From: Willaertia magna
Lineage: Eukaryota; Heterolobosea; Eutetramitea; Acrasida; Naegleriidae
Length of the DNA: 33,096 nt
Assembly: GCA_902984215.1 (NCBI GenBank)
Contig: CADWAF010000497.1
Coordinates: 1 to 33,096, forward strand
Direction: 5' to 3'
In this document: positions 9,463-21,213 of the stretch, piece after piece
How positions within the stretch are numbered: the stretch's first letter is position 1
How the letters are laid out: every line of letters begins with the position of its first letter
The notes under the pieces: model-generated
The model's input: the letters and a program-made list of their open reading frames with translations, nothing else
What the model was told of the DNA's origin: nothing
Databases searched by the model: none
Position numbers and translations under genes: made by a program

Positions 9463-12400
9463 TGAAAAGAGATAATAAAACTTTTACCTCCTCACTGTTT
9501 GTTTGCACGTTAAGATTAGGTTTAATGTTTTCCCAATCTCCAGCCTTAATACCTTTCTTCCATGAACTGTAAAATGCATGACCACAAACCTCGTCACAAA
9601 TGGTTTCGTTGCTGAGACATGAGAAAACAGATAATAACAATGCAATAAAAGGCGCCTCTGGAGAATTTAACTGAATTTCGGTCTTCTTTGCACCAGTAAT
9701 TAAAATGGTGTTAGCATCCACAAGGGAAATTGAAGATAAATTGCCCCATTTTTCCTTCAAAAGAGTAGATTTTCCTTCCTTCACTTGTACATTTTTGTTA
9801 CTTAGTTCTATTACTCTTTGTCCACAAAATTGTAAAGCTGATCCCTTAGTAACAGATTCTAATATTTTAGATTTTATAGCTGGATCTAAAAGAATTTCAA
9901 CAATATTGCTTTCTTGTGTCGTTCCTTTAGCATTATCGCTTCTTATAGGAGTGTATTGAGCCTTAACAAATTTTAATAATAATTTTGTGGTCAGAGGAAT
10001 GGAAGCAACTCTGCTTGATTGCCCCTCAATTATGTCTGACTTAATAGTTGGGTCTAGAGTTTCTATCTTTTGGAAAGGACCTGACTTTGATGGAGAGACA
10101 AACCATTCGACAATTGAGTTACCTTCTACACCACCATGGTATAAACCAGAAACTGAAAGCTTGGACCCAATGAATGAATTGCCTGATATCTTAACATTGG
10201 AAATAGATGGATCATGAGCTTGTACTGGATTGGTTTGTACAACTTGTTCTTTTCCTTTAACTCCATCTCTTCTAATTGGAGTATATTCAAATTGTATTAC
10301 ATGACCAATATCTTTTTGTTGTATTTTATATTCTCCTGTTTCTATAGCAATTATGTCATTATTTCCTCCATCTATCCTTCTCCATCTTCTTAATGAGTTG
10401 CCCTCATATCCTCCATAATAAGTTGCTTGCACTGATAAAATACTATCTTCTAAAGGTGATACTTTAGTTTGGTCTAAGGAACTGCCATACTTATTGATTT
10501 GGAATCTGAGATCTTTAACGACAGGGAAAGCTGGCTCGACTTTTTGTGTCTTGTAAGAAACAATAACACCACTTACACCATCCTCTCTAATAGGAATATA
10601 CTGTAACAATAAATATTTTTCAACATCTTCTAGCGTACATGTATAAGTAACTTTGTTTGTGCTACTTGTAATGTTACCTTCCATTAATAAGGTCTTACTG
10701 GAGGTTGCTTCATCAAGTCTGTATAATTTGTATGAAGAATCCCCTTGTTTTCCTCCATTATAACCAAATACTGTAGTAACTTTTTCTCCTTCCATTAGAG
10801 CCCCTTCTAATCTACAAGTTCCCTCTGGTTGTGATGCTTCAACAAAAGTAGACATTACTTCCTTTGATTCTCCCATTATATGCTCAAAAGGAGATGGTCT
10901 TTGGGGATACACTCTACATTTAAATGCGTGACCAATATCACTGTGCTTAATTACATACTGACTTCCCTCACACAAAAATGTTCCCTTATCACTTTCTCCC
11001 TTTACTCTTGTCCATTCTTTCTTTGAGTTATTTGCGTCCACATTTTCACCCTCCACTACAATAGAAAGCACTCCTCCTTCTTCACATACCCCAATAATTT
11101 TCATACTTGTTATTGTTGGTTTCTTGGGTGCAATCATTTTAGTTGGTTCACTTGAGCACCATTCACCAATTTTATGCATGAAGTCCACAGGTCTACAACT
11201 GTATTTAATTTTGTATCCCAATAAAGAAGAATTGATTATAAGCTGTTCTGAATCAGCTCCTTCTATTTCAGATTCTTCTTCTGTTACTTCATTTAATTTA
11301 AACCATTTATGATGTCTCTCTAATTCCTTACATCCTTCAAAATCTGCAAATCCTTTTAACGTATCACCTTCGATTATACTATCGCTTTCGCTTTCATTGG
11401 TGTTCATTATTCTTGCGTTAGAGAGAACAGGAATATTTGAGGCAACAAATGTAGATGTAATTGCATTAACCTCTGAACCTTTGGCATTATCATTTCGAAC
11501 TGGAACATAAATAACCTTAATGAAACAAAGTAAGTCATCCTTTGTTATCTTGTATTCTCTAATATCCTCAGCGACTTTAGAATAGATAAGGTTGTCTAAG
11601 GAAGAGGTACCGGTTAATTCTACTGGCTCACTTCTTAACCATTCTATATGTGACTCCCCTTCTACACCTCCTTCATAAATGGAGTGTACATGAATTATAG
11701 AATCAATAGAAACATTGCCAATAATTTCAAGTTTAGTAATTTTTGGAATACCTGGCACAATTTTTGGTGTTTGAGCAACAACAGACTCCCCAACAATACC
11801 ATCATTTCTGACAGGTGTGCAAACAATTTTTAAAGTTTTTCCGACATCACGCAAAGACAAAGTATAACTTTCGGTGGATACTTCAATTTTTTCTTCTTCC
11901 CCATTGTCATTCACTCTGAAGTATTCAAAGTATGAGTTGCCTTCCAATCCCCCATAATATTTAGTATTAATTTTTATAACATCGTTCTCCATAAATTTCT
12001 CAGCCTCAATTGTGACATTAACAAACCTTGGATTTGATGGTTTAACTACTTCAGCTAATACTATTTCCTCAACAGTACCAATTTTTCCATCTGTATTAAC
12101 AGGCGTAATTAAACACTTAAGTACCTTGCCCACATGCTTTGATTTTGGTGTAAATGATTTTGAAATAGCACCCTTGATTTTTTGGAATACATTCTTTTGC
12201 TCTGTTTCCACTGCCCATTGAAATTGTGAATCTCCTTCAATTCCTCCAGTAAAGTCATATTCTACAGTCATTGGGATATCTTGTTCTGCTACACTATAAG
12301 TAATTCTTAAGTTAGACGCTTTAGGGGTTGAAGAATCAACTGTTTCAGAGGTGGTAAAAGTAGCAGGGGATCCAATAGTACCATCAACTCTTTTAGGTGT

Positions 12401-14122
12401 ATAAGTTACAGCCAAGAGCTTTCCATAATCAAGGTGTGTTAATCTATATTCCAATCCTCTATGAACCACCTCGAAATCTGTTACATTATCATTGCCTTCA
12501 GGAATGCGTCTCCATTCGTACTCTGGATCTTCAGCTTCATCCCCTCCCTCATATTCTGAAACGGCTGTCACAACTTCTCCTTCTCTTAAATCACCAGATA
12601 TTCCAATATTGATGCATTTTGGCAACCCTGGCAAGGTTTTACTTGTTTGACCGTTAATCTTTAATACTTCCTCATCATTCTTCTTCAAATAAACATTAAC
12701 TGTAAGGACTTGAGAAATATTTTCATAACTTGGAATAATAGTTGGGGTATTTTCTCCTGTCTCCCACAAATATTCGACTGAAAACTCGGTAATACCCTCC
12801 TCTTTATCCTCTATTATTTTTTCTGATACATCTCGAGTGATTACTTCAGTTTTTAAACCAGTTTCATTAGTAAAGTAATAATTATAAGAACCGCTTGGCA
12901 CCAATAAAGTGTACTTTGGTTCCTTAATTTGAGAAACATCCACACATAATGCTTCGTTCAAAATAAATCTATCATACAATTCAAAGTCACTTGGACAAAC
13001 AACTTCTAAATAACCCATTCCAACTGCATTGATGATGCATGGATCAATATCTTGGACAACTTGAAACACTGAGTAAAATGTAATTGGATATCCTTGAATA
13101 GGATTGTCAGTAATAAAAAAGTAATCCAATAAGTGAAGAGGTGTTAATTTTGAAATGTCTCTGTGAGCACTTAATATCCACTCTTTTGCCAAATTCTTCA
13201 ACGTATTAATGTCGGAATAAGTTTCATCAGAGATAATTAATCCATATCTTACTGCCTCAGCAATAAGGTCTACATATTCATTTCCTGCTTCCAACATCTC
13301 TTGAGTTAGTAATTCCTTATTAAGGACTCTTAATTGCCTGAATAGAGCAATAGAAATCTCTTTAAATAAAGGAGAATTAGAAATAGGATTTTCAGATAGA
13401 TCAAGAGCTTCTAACTCGGGGAAGTATGGTATTCCATAGAAATTTTGAATAGTATTAAATGGAAGACTGAGAGCTCTTAATCTAGGTAAATTTCTCAAGC
13501 CTTTCCAACTACTTATTTCATTGTTTCCAACTACTAATGACTCTAACTGTTCCATGAATGGCATGCTTTCAAATGATTTCACTTTGTTACAAGTTAAAAA
13601 CAAGTGTTTAAGGTTAGGCATTAGAGATAAAAAGGAAAGATCTTCAATTTCATTAGAACTTAAGTCTAAAACTTTAAGGGCAGGGAAAAACACTGCAATA
13701 TTAAATGCATTCAATTCGCCATTTCTTGCATAAATAAACTAAATGGTTTGATTTTAGTTTTATATAAAAAACATAGTACGTACTTCATAAGTAAAAAGTT
13801 CATTGAAATCGAAACTTGTTAATTCAGTATTACTTAAATTAATTTTCTAAAATAATAAGTAAAAACAGTATTTGATCTACGAATACTTACCTTAACACTT
13901 TCTATTATTCTTTTAGAAACAGAAGTATTAGTATTATTGTTGCTCTTTGTAGTAGCTGGCTTTTTGAGAGAACTTAAAGGGGAACTCTTTAAGGAATTGC
14001 TCCTAGATGATAGTGGTCCTACAAAATGTTATCATACAAAACACTAAGGAAAACTACTTACGTTTAATAACTCCTCTTACTAAGATGTCTTTATCTTTTT
14101 CAGTTTCATTCACTCCAGGCAT
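9458..14122 (-). CDS. AIR9: AIR9-type microtubule-associated protein (basic N-terminus, LRR, A9 repeats)
   Basis: Minus-strand exons 14122-14062, 14018-13891, 13846-13784 and 13738-9458 give 1510 aa; the three introns are 43-45 nt with GTAAGT-like or GTACGT donors and TAG acceptors. The start is ATG at 14122 after an A run. Exons 1-2 encode a Ser/Lys-rich basic segment (SSRSNSLKSSPLSSLKKPA), the type of region that binds microtubules in plant AIR9. Residues about 65-230 form leucine-rich repeats (LKVLDLSSNEIEDLSFL, LEALDLSENPI). About nine Ig-like A9 repeats follow to about residue 1350, with the signature Y-x-GG-x-EG-x-S...W/Y-x-R and a closing 'Y.P.R.DG..G' strand (YTPIRRDGVKG, CTPVRNDGIVG). 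The C-terminal 150 residues resemble the PH-like AIR9 tail. AIR9 is known from land plants and kinetoplastids, where it marks division-plane or cortical microtubules. Confidence 0.88.
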
Positions 14123-14254
14123 TTTTTTAATTATTAAAAGTTCCCTCCAAACCTAATGTAGCCTTATTTTGGAGGGAAAGTAAGATATAATCCAATAAAC
14201 ACTAAATATTTTACATAAATTATTTATTGTTGTTCTAATAGTAGACTACTGTTA

Positions 14255-15426
14255 TTATTGTTGTTGTGGTTGTGTTTTCTTCTTTCGTTTAATCAACCCT
14301 TGTTCAGATTGTTCAATAATTGTATCAATAAACTTTTCAAAGTAAAATGAACCACCATTATAAATCATTACAATAAAATTATAAATTAAAATTGCTGTAT
14401 GAATCCAAAAATAATCATACATTAATTTAACTGGAAGAACTGTAAGAAAATGATAAAGAGCTTGAAGTCCAATAAATACAAAAACTCTATATGGTTCTGA
14501 AAATTTGTTAATAAAACGATATGATCCAGATTTTGTATCCTTTATAGCAATCCATCTAAAGGAAGTTAGTAAATGATCTCTTTCATCTAAAACTGGTTTA
14601 TCTAACATTTCAGTCTTTAAGAAATAAGCACATTCCCAAAATAAAAAGAAAGCCATATGTATAAATATAAAATAATAAAATGGAAGTGTACAATCATTAT
14701 TTAAGCATGTTGAATAATCTCTTGAATTAAAATATTCTGGATACCATCTAATTACATAACTTAAAAGTGGAGGAAGTGAGTGTATGTAACAACTGACAAG
14801 TTTATCAGGATCATGTAACACTAAACTATTTCTCCAAAATACAATTGCAAAAAGAACTGGTCCAGAATTATTAGCAAAAGTTAATAGGAACAAATGTGGA
14901 CTGGTTGGATACAAAAATAAATAAAAGAGTGTTGCTGCGTTAGCCAAATAACAAAAATCCTAATTTCAATTTGACATATATCAAATTACAATAATAATTA
15001 AAAACTTACCAATAAAAAGTAATGCCATCCTAATGATCTAAAATACCAAAATCTATAAGGTAAAAGTATCGCAGACCAACATAAATACCAGATTGGAAGA
15101 TAGTTTGGAGATCTTCCTAGTATAAAAGTAGTTGCGATCAGGAAGATAACTCCCATAGTAAAGGCTAATTTATCATTTAAAGTTATGAATTTTTCAATTG
15201 TTATTTTCTTTAGAAAGTTCTTTAGTTTTTTTGTTTTACTTTCTTTCTTTTCTACTACTGTTTCTTTTGAGATCAAAGACTTATCCGATGCAAAATCTAA
15301 TACTTTTCCTTGATCTTCTTCTTTTGCTAGTGTAACATCTCTTTCAGCAGTGTCACTATCGGATTGTTTCCCGTTCATTGTTTGATTTGTTTCTGATGAA
15401 GATTTTTTTGTTGTCTTCTTGGCCAT
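14255..15426 (-). CDS. GPC1: Glycerophosphocholine acyltransferase GPC1 (DUF2838 family)
   Basis: Minus-strand exons 15426-15010 and 14959-14255 with a 50-nt intron (GTAAGT...TTAG) give 373 aa. The family acylates glycerophosphocholine to lysophosphatidylcholine using acyl-CoA, in the ER membrane. Supporting motifs: NDKLAFTMGVIFL, FILGRSPNYLPIWY, LLPYRFWYFRSLGWHYFLL joined across the splice to DFCYLANAATLFYLFLYP, then FWRNSLVLHDPDKLVSCYIH and PPLLSYVIRWYP, all close to the family's conserved blocks. There are about eight hydrophobic segments. The N-terminal 80 residues are polar and Lys-rich, and the C-terminus is a basic/Gln tail. The ATG at 15426 follows an A run. AIR9 lies 132 nt downstream on the same strand. 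Confidence 0.85.
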
Positions 15427-15449
15427 TTTTTAAAATCAAAATATTTCAA

Positions 15450-15635
15450 TTAAGCAGTGTTGTTCGGTGCCTTAACTCTCTTTCGGAAGAGGATAACTTG
15501 AGCTTGTTTCTTGAAAGTGTTTTTCAATCTTAATAAAGTTTGTTGGTATTGTGAGTGACTGATAATTGGATTGAGAAAAAGAACTTTTATTTGATTGAAC
15601 CTATTGTGGTCGTTTACAAAAAATAATTTATTTAA
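15450..15635 (-). other. Orphan open frame without ATG (61 codons)
   Basis: Between the CSTF3 stop and the GPC1 start, the minus strand has an open frame of 61 codons ending in TAA at 15452-15450. Its last part is coding-like (QYQQTLLRLKNTFKKQAQVI, then LFRKRV). It has no ATG and matches no family I recognise. A possible acceptor (AATTATCAG) precedes the coding-like part. It may be the GPC1 leader, a gene remnant or an unrecognised exon. Confidence 0.2.
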
Positions 15636-15652
15636 TTATAATTAATAATAAT

Positions 15653-18289
15653 TTATTTCTTTTGTTTTCGCCTTTTGGAGTAAATGTCAACAAAGGATTT
15701 TGAGGCTATTGCACTAGTTGTTGTGTCTTCTTCTTCCTCTTGCTCCTCCAATGCTGACTCACTAATTGCTTCGAAATCTTCTCTATTTCTTTTGTCGTCA
15801 TTTGGTGGTGGAGGCAAAGGAACATTAGAAACCATATCCATTACATAATCAAAATTAGGGAAATTAAGAATGGAATGAATAGGTATTCTTTTTAATACAT
15901 TTAAACAATTATTTGGTATTAAGTGTTCTTCTACAACTGGTATTCCATTAGTATTGACAACTGGATTTGGAGTAATCTTTAACTCATGCATTTGTTTAAA
16001 ATCTGGAAGGAAAAGGCGTTTTTGTGAAAAACAATTTCTTAGTTTACTAAAGCTAGATGGAAGAGGTGTTGTAGAACTTGAGATAATACTCGTAGAGTTT
16101 TGTACACTTGTTGTGGCGGTGGCTGTAGATTTTTCTTGTTGTCTTGTATTTGTAAAGGTTATTTGTTTGCTATAATCCACATGATAAAACGATTTTGCAT
16201 ATTTACGGTGATTATCATCATCTGTAGGTAATTTATCACTTTCTGTGGGTTTTAAATTCAAAATTTCCATTTCTTTTGGAGTGCATGGCCATAAATCTAA
16301 GAATTTCATTCTATTGATTAAGTTGACTAAATTAGAGGCTGTAGGAGCACCTTTAGGTAAATTGTTAAAGCTAGTTGTAGTAGCACTTGATGTTGCTAAT
16401 GTAGTTGGTATTTGAGGTGTGTCAACTATACTAACACCAAATGTTGTATTAGCTGTAGCGTTATTAGTAGATGGAGAAGTAGAAAATGTGTCATTAATAC
16501 TTTCTGGAAATATTTGACTTCTTCTTTCTTCAACCTTTTCAATTGAATTAATATCTCCTAGTGAATATTCAAATTGTAAGAATTTGTTCCAAATTTCAAT
16601 TGACTTTTCTTTTGGTAAATCATTTAATATTCTTTCAAATAAGACACGCATATTATTCTTATCATTTAAATGTTCTAAGAACTTCAAATATTCTAAAATA
16701 AAACCTGGTTCTTTACCGAATGGTTTTAAACCTAATTCAAAAACTTTAGTTGCAACTTTTGGTTGATCATTCATACTATGCTCAATTAAAGCACTAGCAA
16801 TCCATACATGATAAGAACAATTTGGATTCTTACGAAATCTAATGAAAACTTCCCTAGCTGCATCCATACCTTTAGTTCTTCTGATAAATCTTAAATATTG
16901 AACATAAACTAATGGGTCCTCCCTTAAAGAACATAAACTCTCATAAATCTTTTCTGTTTCATCAAATTTCTTTCTAGATTCCATATATTCTGCATAAGCA
17001 AAATGTAGTAAGGTACTTCCTTCATAACTTGTTGTAGTTGTTGCATTGGTTACATTACTATTCTCTTTCTTTATTTCTTTCTTTAATGGTGGTAATAATA
17101 CATTACACCCTTTCTTAAATATTTCTTCAGCTTCTTCATGTAAATTTAAAAAGACTAAATACATTGCTGCTTCGTACCAAATATCTGGATGATGATAAAA
17201 ACATAGTAAACATTGTTTATAAGCAAACATAACTCTTCTCTTTACCTCTTGTTGTGGTAATCTTTGATTATTCTTCTTTTCCAATTCGACTAACTCCCTC
17301 CAAATCTGTTTTTGAACCCTTTCCTTCTCGTTATTAATCGGAGGTGTAGCTAACATATTCAATAACAACCCTCCAGTCCCCAAATTTTCTCTAACATTCT
17401 TTTTTTCCTTATACTTCGTTAGTGCGCTTTTATATTTTGGTGAAAATTCTTGTAAAATTGTTTTTGCTGTAGATGGGTTCACTTCATTCTCAAAGATCTC
17501 GTAATCTTTCCAAATCTTATCAATGTCGTGCATTGGGATTTGGATTGCTTCTTGATAACAATTTCTTAAGATCATGATTTGTTGTTGACGTTGTTGTTGA
17601 TCTGTAATTTTTAGATCTTTTAATAATTTAAGATAATCAATCCAAAGAGAACTAGATGAAATATCTAATCCGATATTGTGATTATAAATTGATAATTTAT
17701 ATGCATTAATTACATCTTGTGCTGGAAAGTATTGTTTTACATAATCTATGTAATATTTCCATAATTCAATGTTTGGACATGTTTCTAAACATCTTTGAAA
17801 TATTTGTGCTACTTGTGTTCTATTTTGATTTTTCATTTCATGTTCTGCATATATTTTCCAATATCTTGCCTATAAATGTATTATTATTTTAAATATTAAT
17901 GAATGTTAATAATATTAATAAATAAATTTCTTTTGTAAAGTAAAATTATTAATACATACAGCTGTTGGGAAAATTTCAAAAAATCTTTCATAGTATGCTC
18001 TAGCTTCAACAATATCCATTTCTTGTACTTCAGATAATAAGATCTAAACATTATGAAAAGGTAAACAAGTTGATAATTTAAATATATTATGATTAGATAA
18101 GTAGATGATATATTTTCCGATTTTTATTTTGTATTGATAACTTACAGTCCAAGCTTCAGTATCGTATTTATTTAATTCAATTCTAGCTTCCGCATTATCA
18201 ATTTTTTCATTCTTAGTTTTACCTTGCTTACTATCTAATTCATCTGAATCATCCGCAAGTAATGAGTGTAAATTTTCAGTTGAACTCAT
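15653..18289 (-). CDS. CSTF3: Cleavage stimulation factor subunit 3 (CstF-77 / Rna14)
   Basis: Minus-strand exons 18289-18146, 18043-17960 and 17869-15653 (introns of 102 and 90 nt) give 814 aa. The protein is the scaffold of CstF, which contacts the CPSF complex and GU-rich RNA during pre-mRNA 3'-end cleavage in the nucleus. Joining the exons yields EAWTILLSEVQEMD, then VEARAYYERFFEIFPTAARY and WKIYAEHEMKN, the first HAT (half-a-TPR) repeats of the family. About ten more HAT-type repeats follow to residue about 500 (IWRELVELEKKN, VYVQYLRFIRRTKGMDAARE). The middle and C-terminal parts are Ser/Thr/Asn-rich and then Pro-rich (VPLPPPP). The C-terminus, VDIYSKRRKQKK, matches the human ending DIYRARQQKR. 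It lies head to head with CPSF2, its functional partner. Confidence 0.93.
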
Positions 18290-18524
18290 TTTGTATTTTT
18301 TTCTTTTGAAAAAATATTTTGTTAAATAAATTTATTTATTTATTGATTTTAATTCAAATAACAACAAGAACAAGATTAAATATTTATGTACTAACACATT
18401 CAAAATATTTATGTAATTTCATAGTTGCATTGTTGGTAACATCTTGTTAAATTAATTGCATTAATTATTGTTTGTTGAAGGTGGATTGTTACAAGAGAAA
18501 TGATACAAAAATTGTAAATAAAAA
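18290..18524. promoter_or_regulatory. Shared bidirectional promoter region of CSTF3 and CPSF2
   Basis: These 235 bp separate the start codons of two divergent polyadenylation-factor genes. The sequence is AT-rich, with no TATA element that stands out from the background. On the plus strand a short upstream frame (ATG at 18500, five codons then TAA at 18515-18517) precedes the CPSF2 ATG at 18525 by 7 nt. Co-regulation is inference from the arrangement. Confidence 0.5.
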
Positions 18525-21107
18525 ATGAGTGCAACAATTCAATTCACATCTCTTATCGGAGCCCAAAGTGAAGGACCTTTATGCTCAATATTAGTGGTAG
18601 ATGATTATTATATATTATTAGATTGTGGATGGGATGAAAATTTTAATATAAATGATTCACATATTGAAAAAATTAATTCCGAATATAAAGATAAAATTGA
18701 TGCAATATTAATTTCACATTCCGATCTAGCGCATTGTGGTGCTTTACCTTATCTTGTAGGTAAATGTGGATTATTACAAGGAAAAAAGAAACCTAAAATC
18801 TTTACTACCTTACCAATTGTTAAAATGGGTCAAATGCATCTTTATGATGCTTATCAAAATATAAGACAAAGAGAAGATTTTGATACTTTTGATCTAGATG
18901 ATGTAGATTTATGTTTTGATTCGATTATACAATTAAAATATAGTCAACGTTTCCCTCTAACCCAAACCCCTACAAGCGGAGGTACTACAACAACAAGTCC
19001 AACTAGTCCTAGTACTACAAGTGTAGATGGTAGTACAGAAGAACAAGGAGGAAGCCTAGGTACTGCAGCGGAGATGGAGGGTGAAAAATTAGTTATCTGT
19101 CCTTACCTATCGGGTAGATCGTTAGGTGGTACTGTTTGGAAAATTACAAAAGAAACTGATGAAATTGTTTATGCTGTAGATTTTAATATTAAGAAAGAAA
19201 GACATTTAAATGGTTCAATGTTAGGTGAGTTAGGAGGAAAGCCTTCTTTATTGATAACGGATGCTTATAATGTGAAGTCTATTCCTTCTACTCACATAGA
19301 TCATAATATTAAGCAAAGTAGTTCACATCCACAACATGCTACTGTTAAAAAAGATAGGTCAATTGTGACGGCAGTAGTTGATACCCTTAATGATGGAGGA
19401 AATGTATTAGTACCAGTAGATACAGCCAATAGAGTGTTTGAATTAATGTTACTTTTAGAAGAGAAATGGAAGAAAGATCCAAAATTAGCTAATTTTGAAT
19501 TAATATTATTGACTAATGTTGCATTCAGAACTATTGAATTTGCATCTCACCAATTGGAATGGATGAGTGACAGTATTATGAGAGGTTTTGATGAAAAACG
19601 TGAAAATCCATTTAATTTTAAGTTTTTCAGTGTTTGTCACAGTGTTGAAGAGTTGATGACGAAATTAAGATCATTAAGACAAAGTAGTTTAATGATGGGA
19701 TCAGAGAACGGTAATGATTGGATGATGCAAGATGAAGATGACGATGATGATGGAAAGAAGAAACAACAATTACCTATTGTTGTTTTAGCATCTTCCTACA
19801 CATTAGATGTAGGTTACGCTAGAGAACTTTTCTGTAAATGGTGTGATAATCCAAAGAATTTAGTTTTATTTACAGAAAGATCTACACCTAATTCTTTAAC
19901 TAGAAAGTTAATTAATAAATTAAGAGTTAAACAAAGTACAAGAATAGATGAAGAGATGAAATTAGTAATGAGTAAAAGAGTTGCATTAAAAGGAGAAGAA
20001 TTAGAGAGATATGAAAGAGAACAACAATTAAAACAAGAAGCTGAAAAGAAAAGAAGAGAAGAAGAGGAAAGAAGAAAGAGAGTTATTCAAATTAGAGACG
20101 AAGATGATGAAGACAATGATGATACAAGAGGATTAGTATCTAAGATCGGAACAACAGATATAGCTAACCTAGATGGTAGAATTAAAGGAACAACTACAAC
20201 CAATACTTCTAACGCTTTAGATGTTGATGAAATAAATGTTCTTCATCCAAGCCTTTATTTACCAGAGAATATGCGTTATCATTCTCAATATCTAATGTTT
20301 CCTTGTATTGAAAGAGGAATAAGTAAGAATGAATATGGAGAATATGTGGATCCTGAAGAATTTAAATCTAGATCATTACAAGTAGATAAAGATCAATCAT
20401 TAGCCTTAGATAATGGTTCAGCAATGGTAGATGAAGATGAAGAAATTTATGAACCACCTTCTAAAATTGAAAGTGAAGAATTAACTGTAAGAATATTATG
20501 TAAATTAATGTATATTGATTTTGAAGGTAGATCAACAGTTGTTGACATTAAGAATATTCTACAGAAGATAAACCCTAGAAAGTTAATTGTTATTCATGGT
20601 AATGTGGAATCAATAGAAGAATTAAAAGAATATTGTGAAACTAAAAAGATTTCTGAACAAGTGAAAGCTCCAAAGGATTTAGAGGTTTTAGATATGACAA
20701 TGGATACAAATATGTTTAAAGTTAAATTAAAACAAGAATTATTAAATCAAGTTCAATTTATACAGAGTGGTAATTATGATTTAGCTTATATAGAGGGAGT
20801 ATATCGTGTCGTTGGAAATGCTAATGAAACAGATCAATCACAACAATCTATTTGTATTTATCCAAATACTAAGCCTAGAGGACATCCTTCAATGTTTATT
20901 GGGGATGTTAAATTGAATCAGTTTTATAGAGTTTTAGTTGAAAATGGTTTTAATGCTGAATTTCAACATGGTGGTGTTTTAGTTTGTAATGATGAGGTTA
21001 TGTTAAGGAGAGATAAAAATACTGGAGAAATCCAAATTTGTGGTTCATTGACACCAACATATTTCCAAGTAAGGGAGTTACTCTACGGCCAATACAAAAT
21101 ATTGTAA
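18525..21107 (+). CDS. CPSF2: Cleavage and polyadenylation specificity factor subunit 2 (CPSF-100 / Cft2)
   Basis: An intronless 860-aa member of the metallo-beta-lactamase/beta-CASP family. CPSF-100 is the non-catalytic partner of the endonuclease CPSF-73 in the nuclear 3'-end cleavage complex. The N-terminal block (IQFTSLIGAQSEGPLCSIL, LLDCGWDENF) and ISHSDLAHCGALPYLVGKCG align with the family; the active HxHxDH motif is degenerate here as in human CPSF-100 (HPDPLH), so no nuclease activity is expected. AVDFNIKKERHLNG and PSLLITDAYN are strong family blocks. Two low-complexity insertions are seen: Thr/Ser-rich at about residues 147-180 and a charged coiled stretch (KRREEEERRKR) at about residues 505-530. 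The C-terminal RMMBL-like segment is IDFEGRSTVVDIKNILQKI followed by PRKLIVIHG. Confidence 0.93.
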   Translation: MSATIQFTSLIGAQSEGPLCSILVVDDYYILLDCGWDENFNINDSHIEKINSEYKDKIDAILISHSDLAHCGALPYLVGKCGLLQGKKKPKIFTTLPIVKMGQMHLYDAYQNIRQREDFDTFDLDDVDLCFDSIIQLKYSQRFPLTQTPTSGGTTTTSPTSPSTTSVDGSTEEQGGSLGTAAEMEGEKLVICPYLSGRSLGGTVWKITKETDEIVYAVDFNIKKERHLNGSMLGELGGKPSLLITDAYNVKSIPSTHIDHNIKQSSSHPQHATVKKDRSIVTAVVDTLNDGGNVLVPVDTANRVFELMLLLEEKWKKDPKLANFELILLTNVAFRTIEFASHQLEWMSDSIMRGFDEKRENPFNFKFFSVCHSVEELMTKLRSLRQSSLMMGSENGNDWMMQDEDDDDDGKKKQQLPIVVLASSYTLDVGYARELFCKWCDNPKNLVLFTERSTPNSLTRKLINKLRVKQSTRIDEEMKLVMSKRVALKGEELERYEREQQLKQEAEKKRREEEERRKRVIQIRDEDDEDNDDTRGLVSKIGTTDIANLDGRIKGTTTTNTSNALDVDEINVLHPSLYLPENMRYHSQYLMFPCIERGISKNEYGEYVDPEEFKSRSLQVDKDQSLALDNGSAMVDEDEEIYEPPSKIESEELTVRILCKLMYIDFEGRSTVVDIKNILQKINPRKLIVIHGNVESIEELKEYCETKKISEQVKAPKDLEVLDMTMDTNMFKVKLKQELLNQVQFIQSGNYDLAYIEGVYRVVGNANETDQSQQSICIYPNTKPRGHPSMFIGDVKLNQFYRVLVENGFNAEFQHGGVLVCNDEVMLRRDKNTGEIQICGSLTPTYFQVRELLYGQYKIL

Positions 21108-21213
21108 AATAATAAATCTTGTTTAATTTCACACAATTTTATTTACAATATTCTTACACAACTTTTCGAAAATGTTACGGTACAAGTCACACAACTGGCA
21201 TGTTTACAAAACT

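Noticed and set aside
9705..13733. Plus-strand open frames within AIR9
   Set aside because: They lie opposite a continuous repeat-domain frame, lack family features and mostly lack ATG starts.
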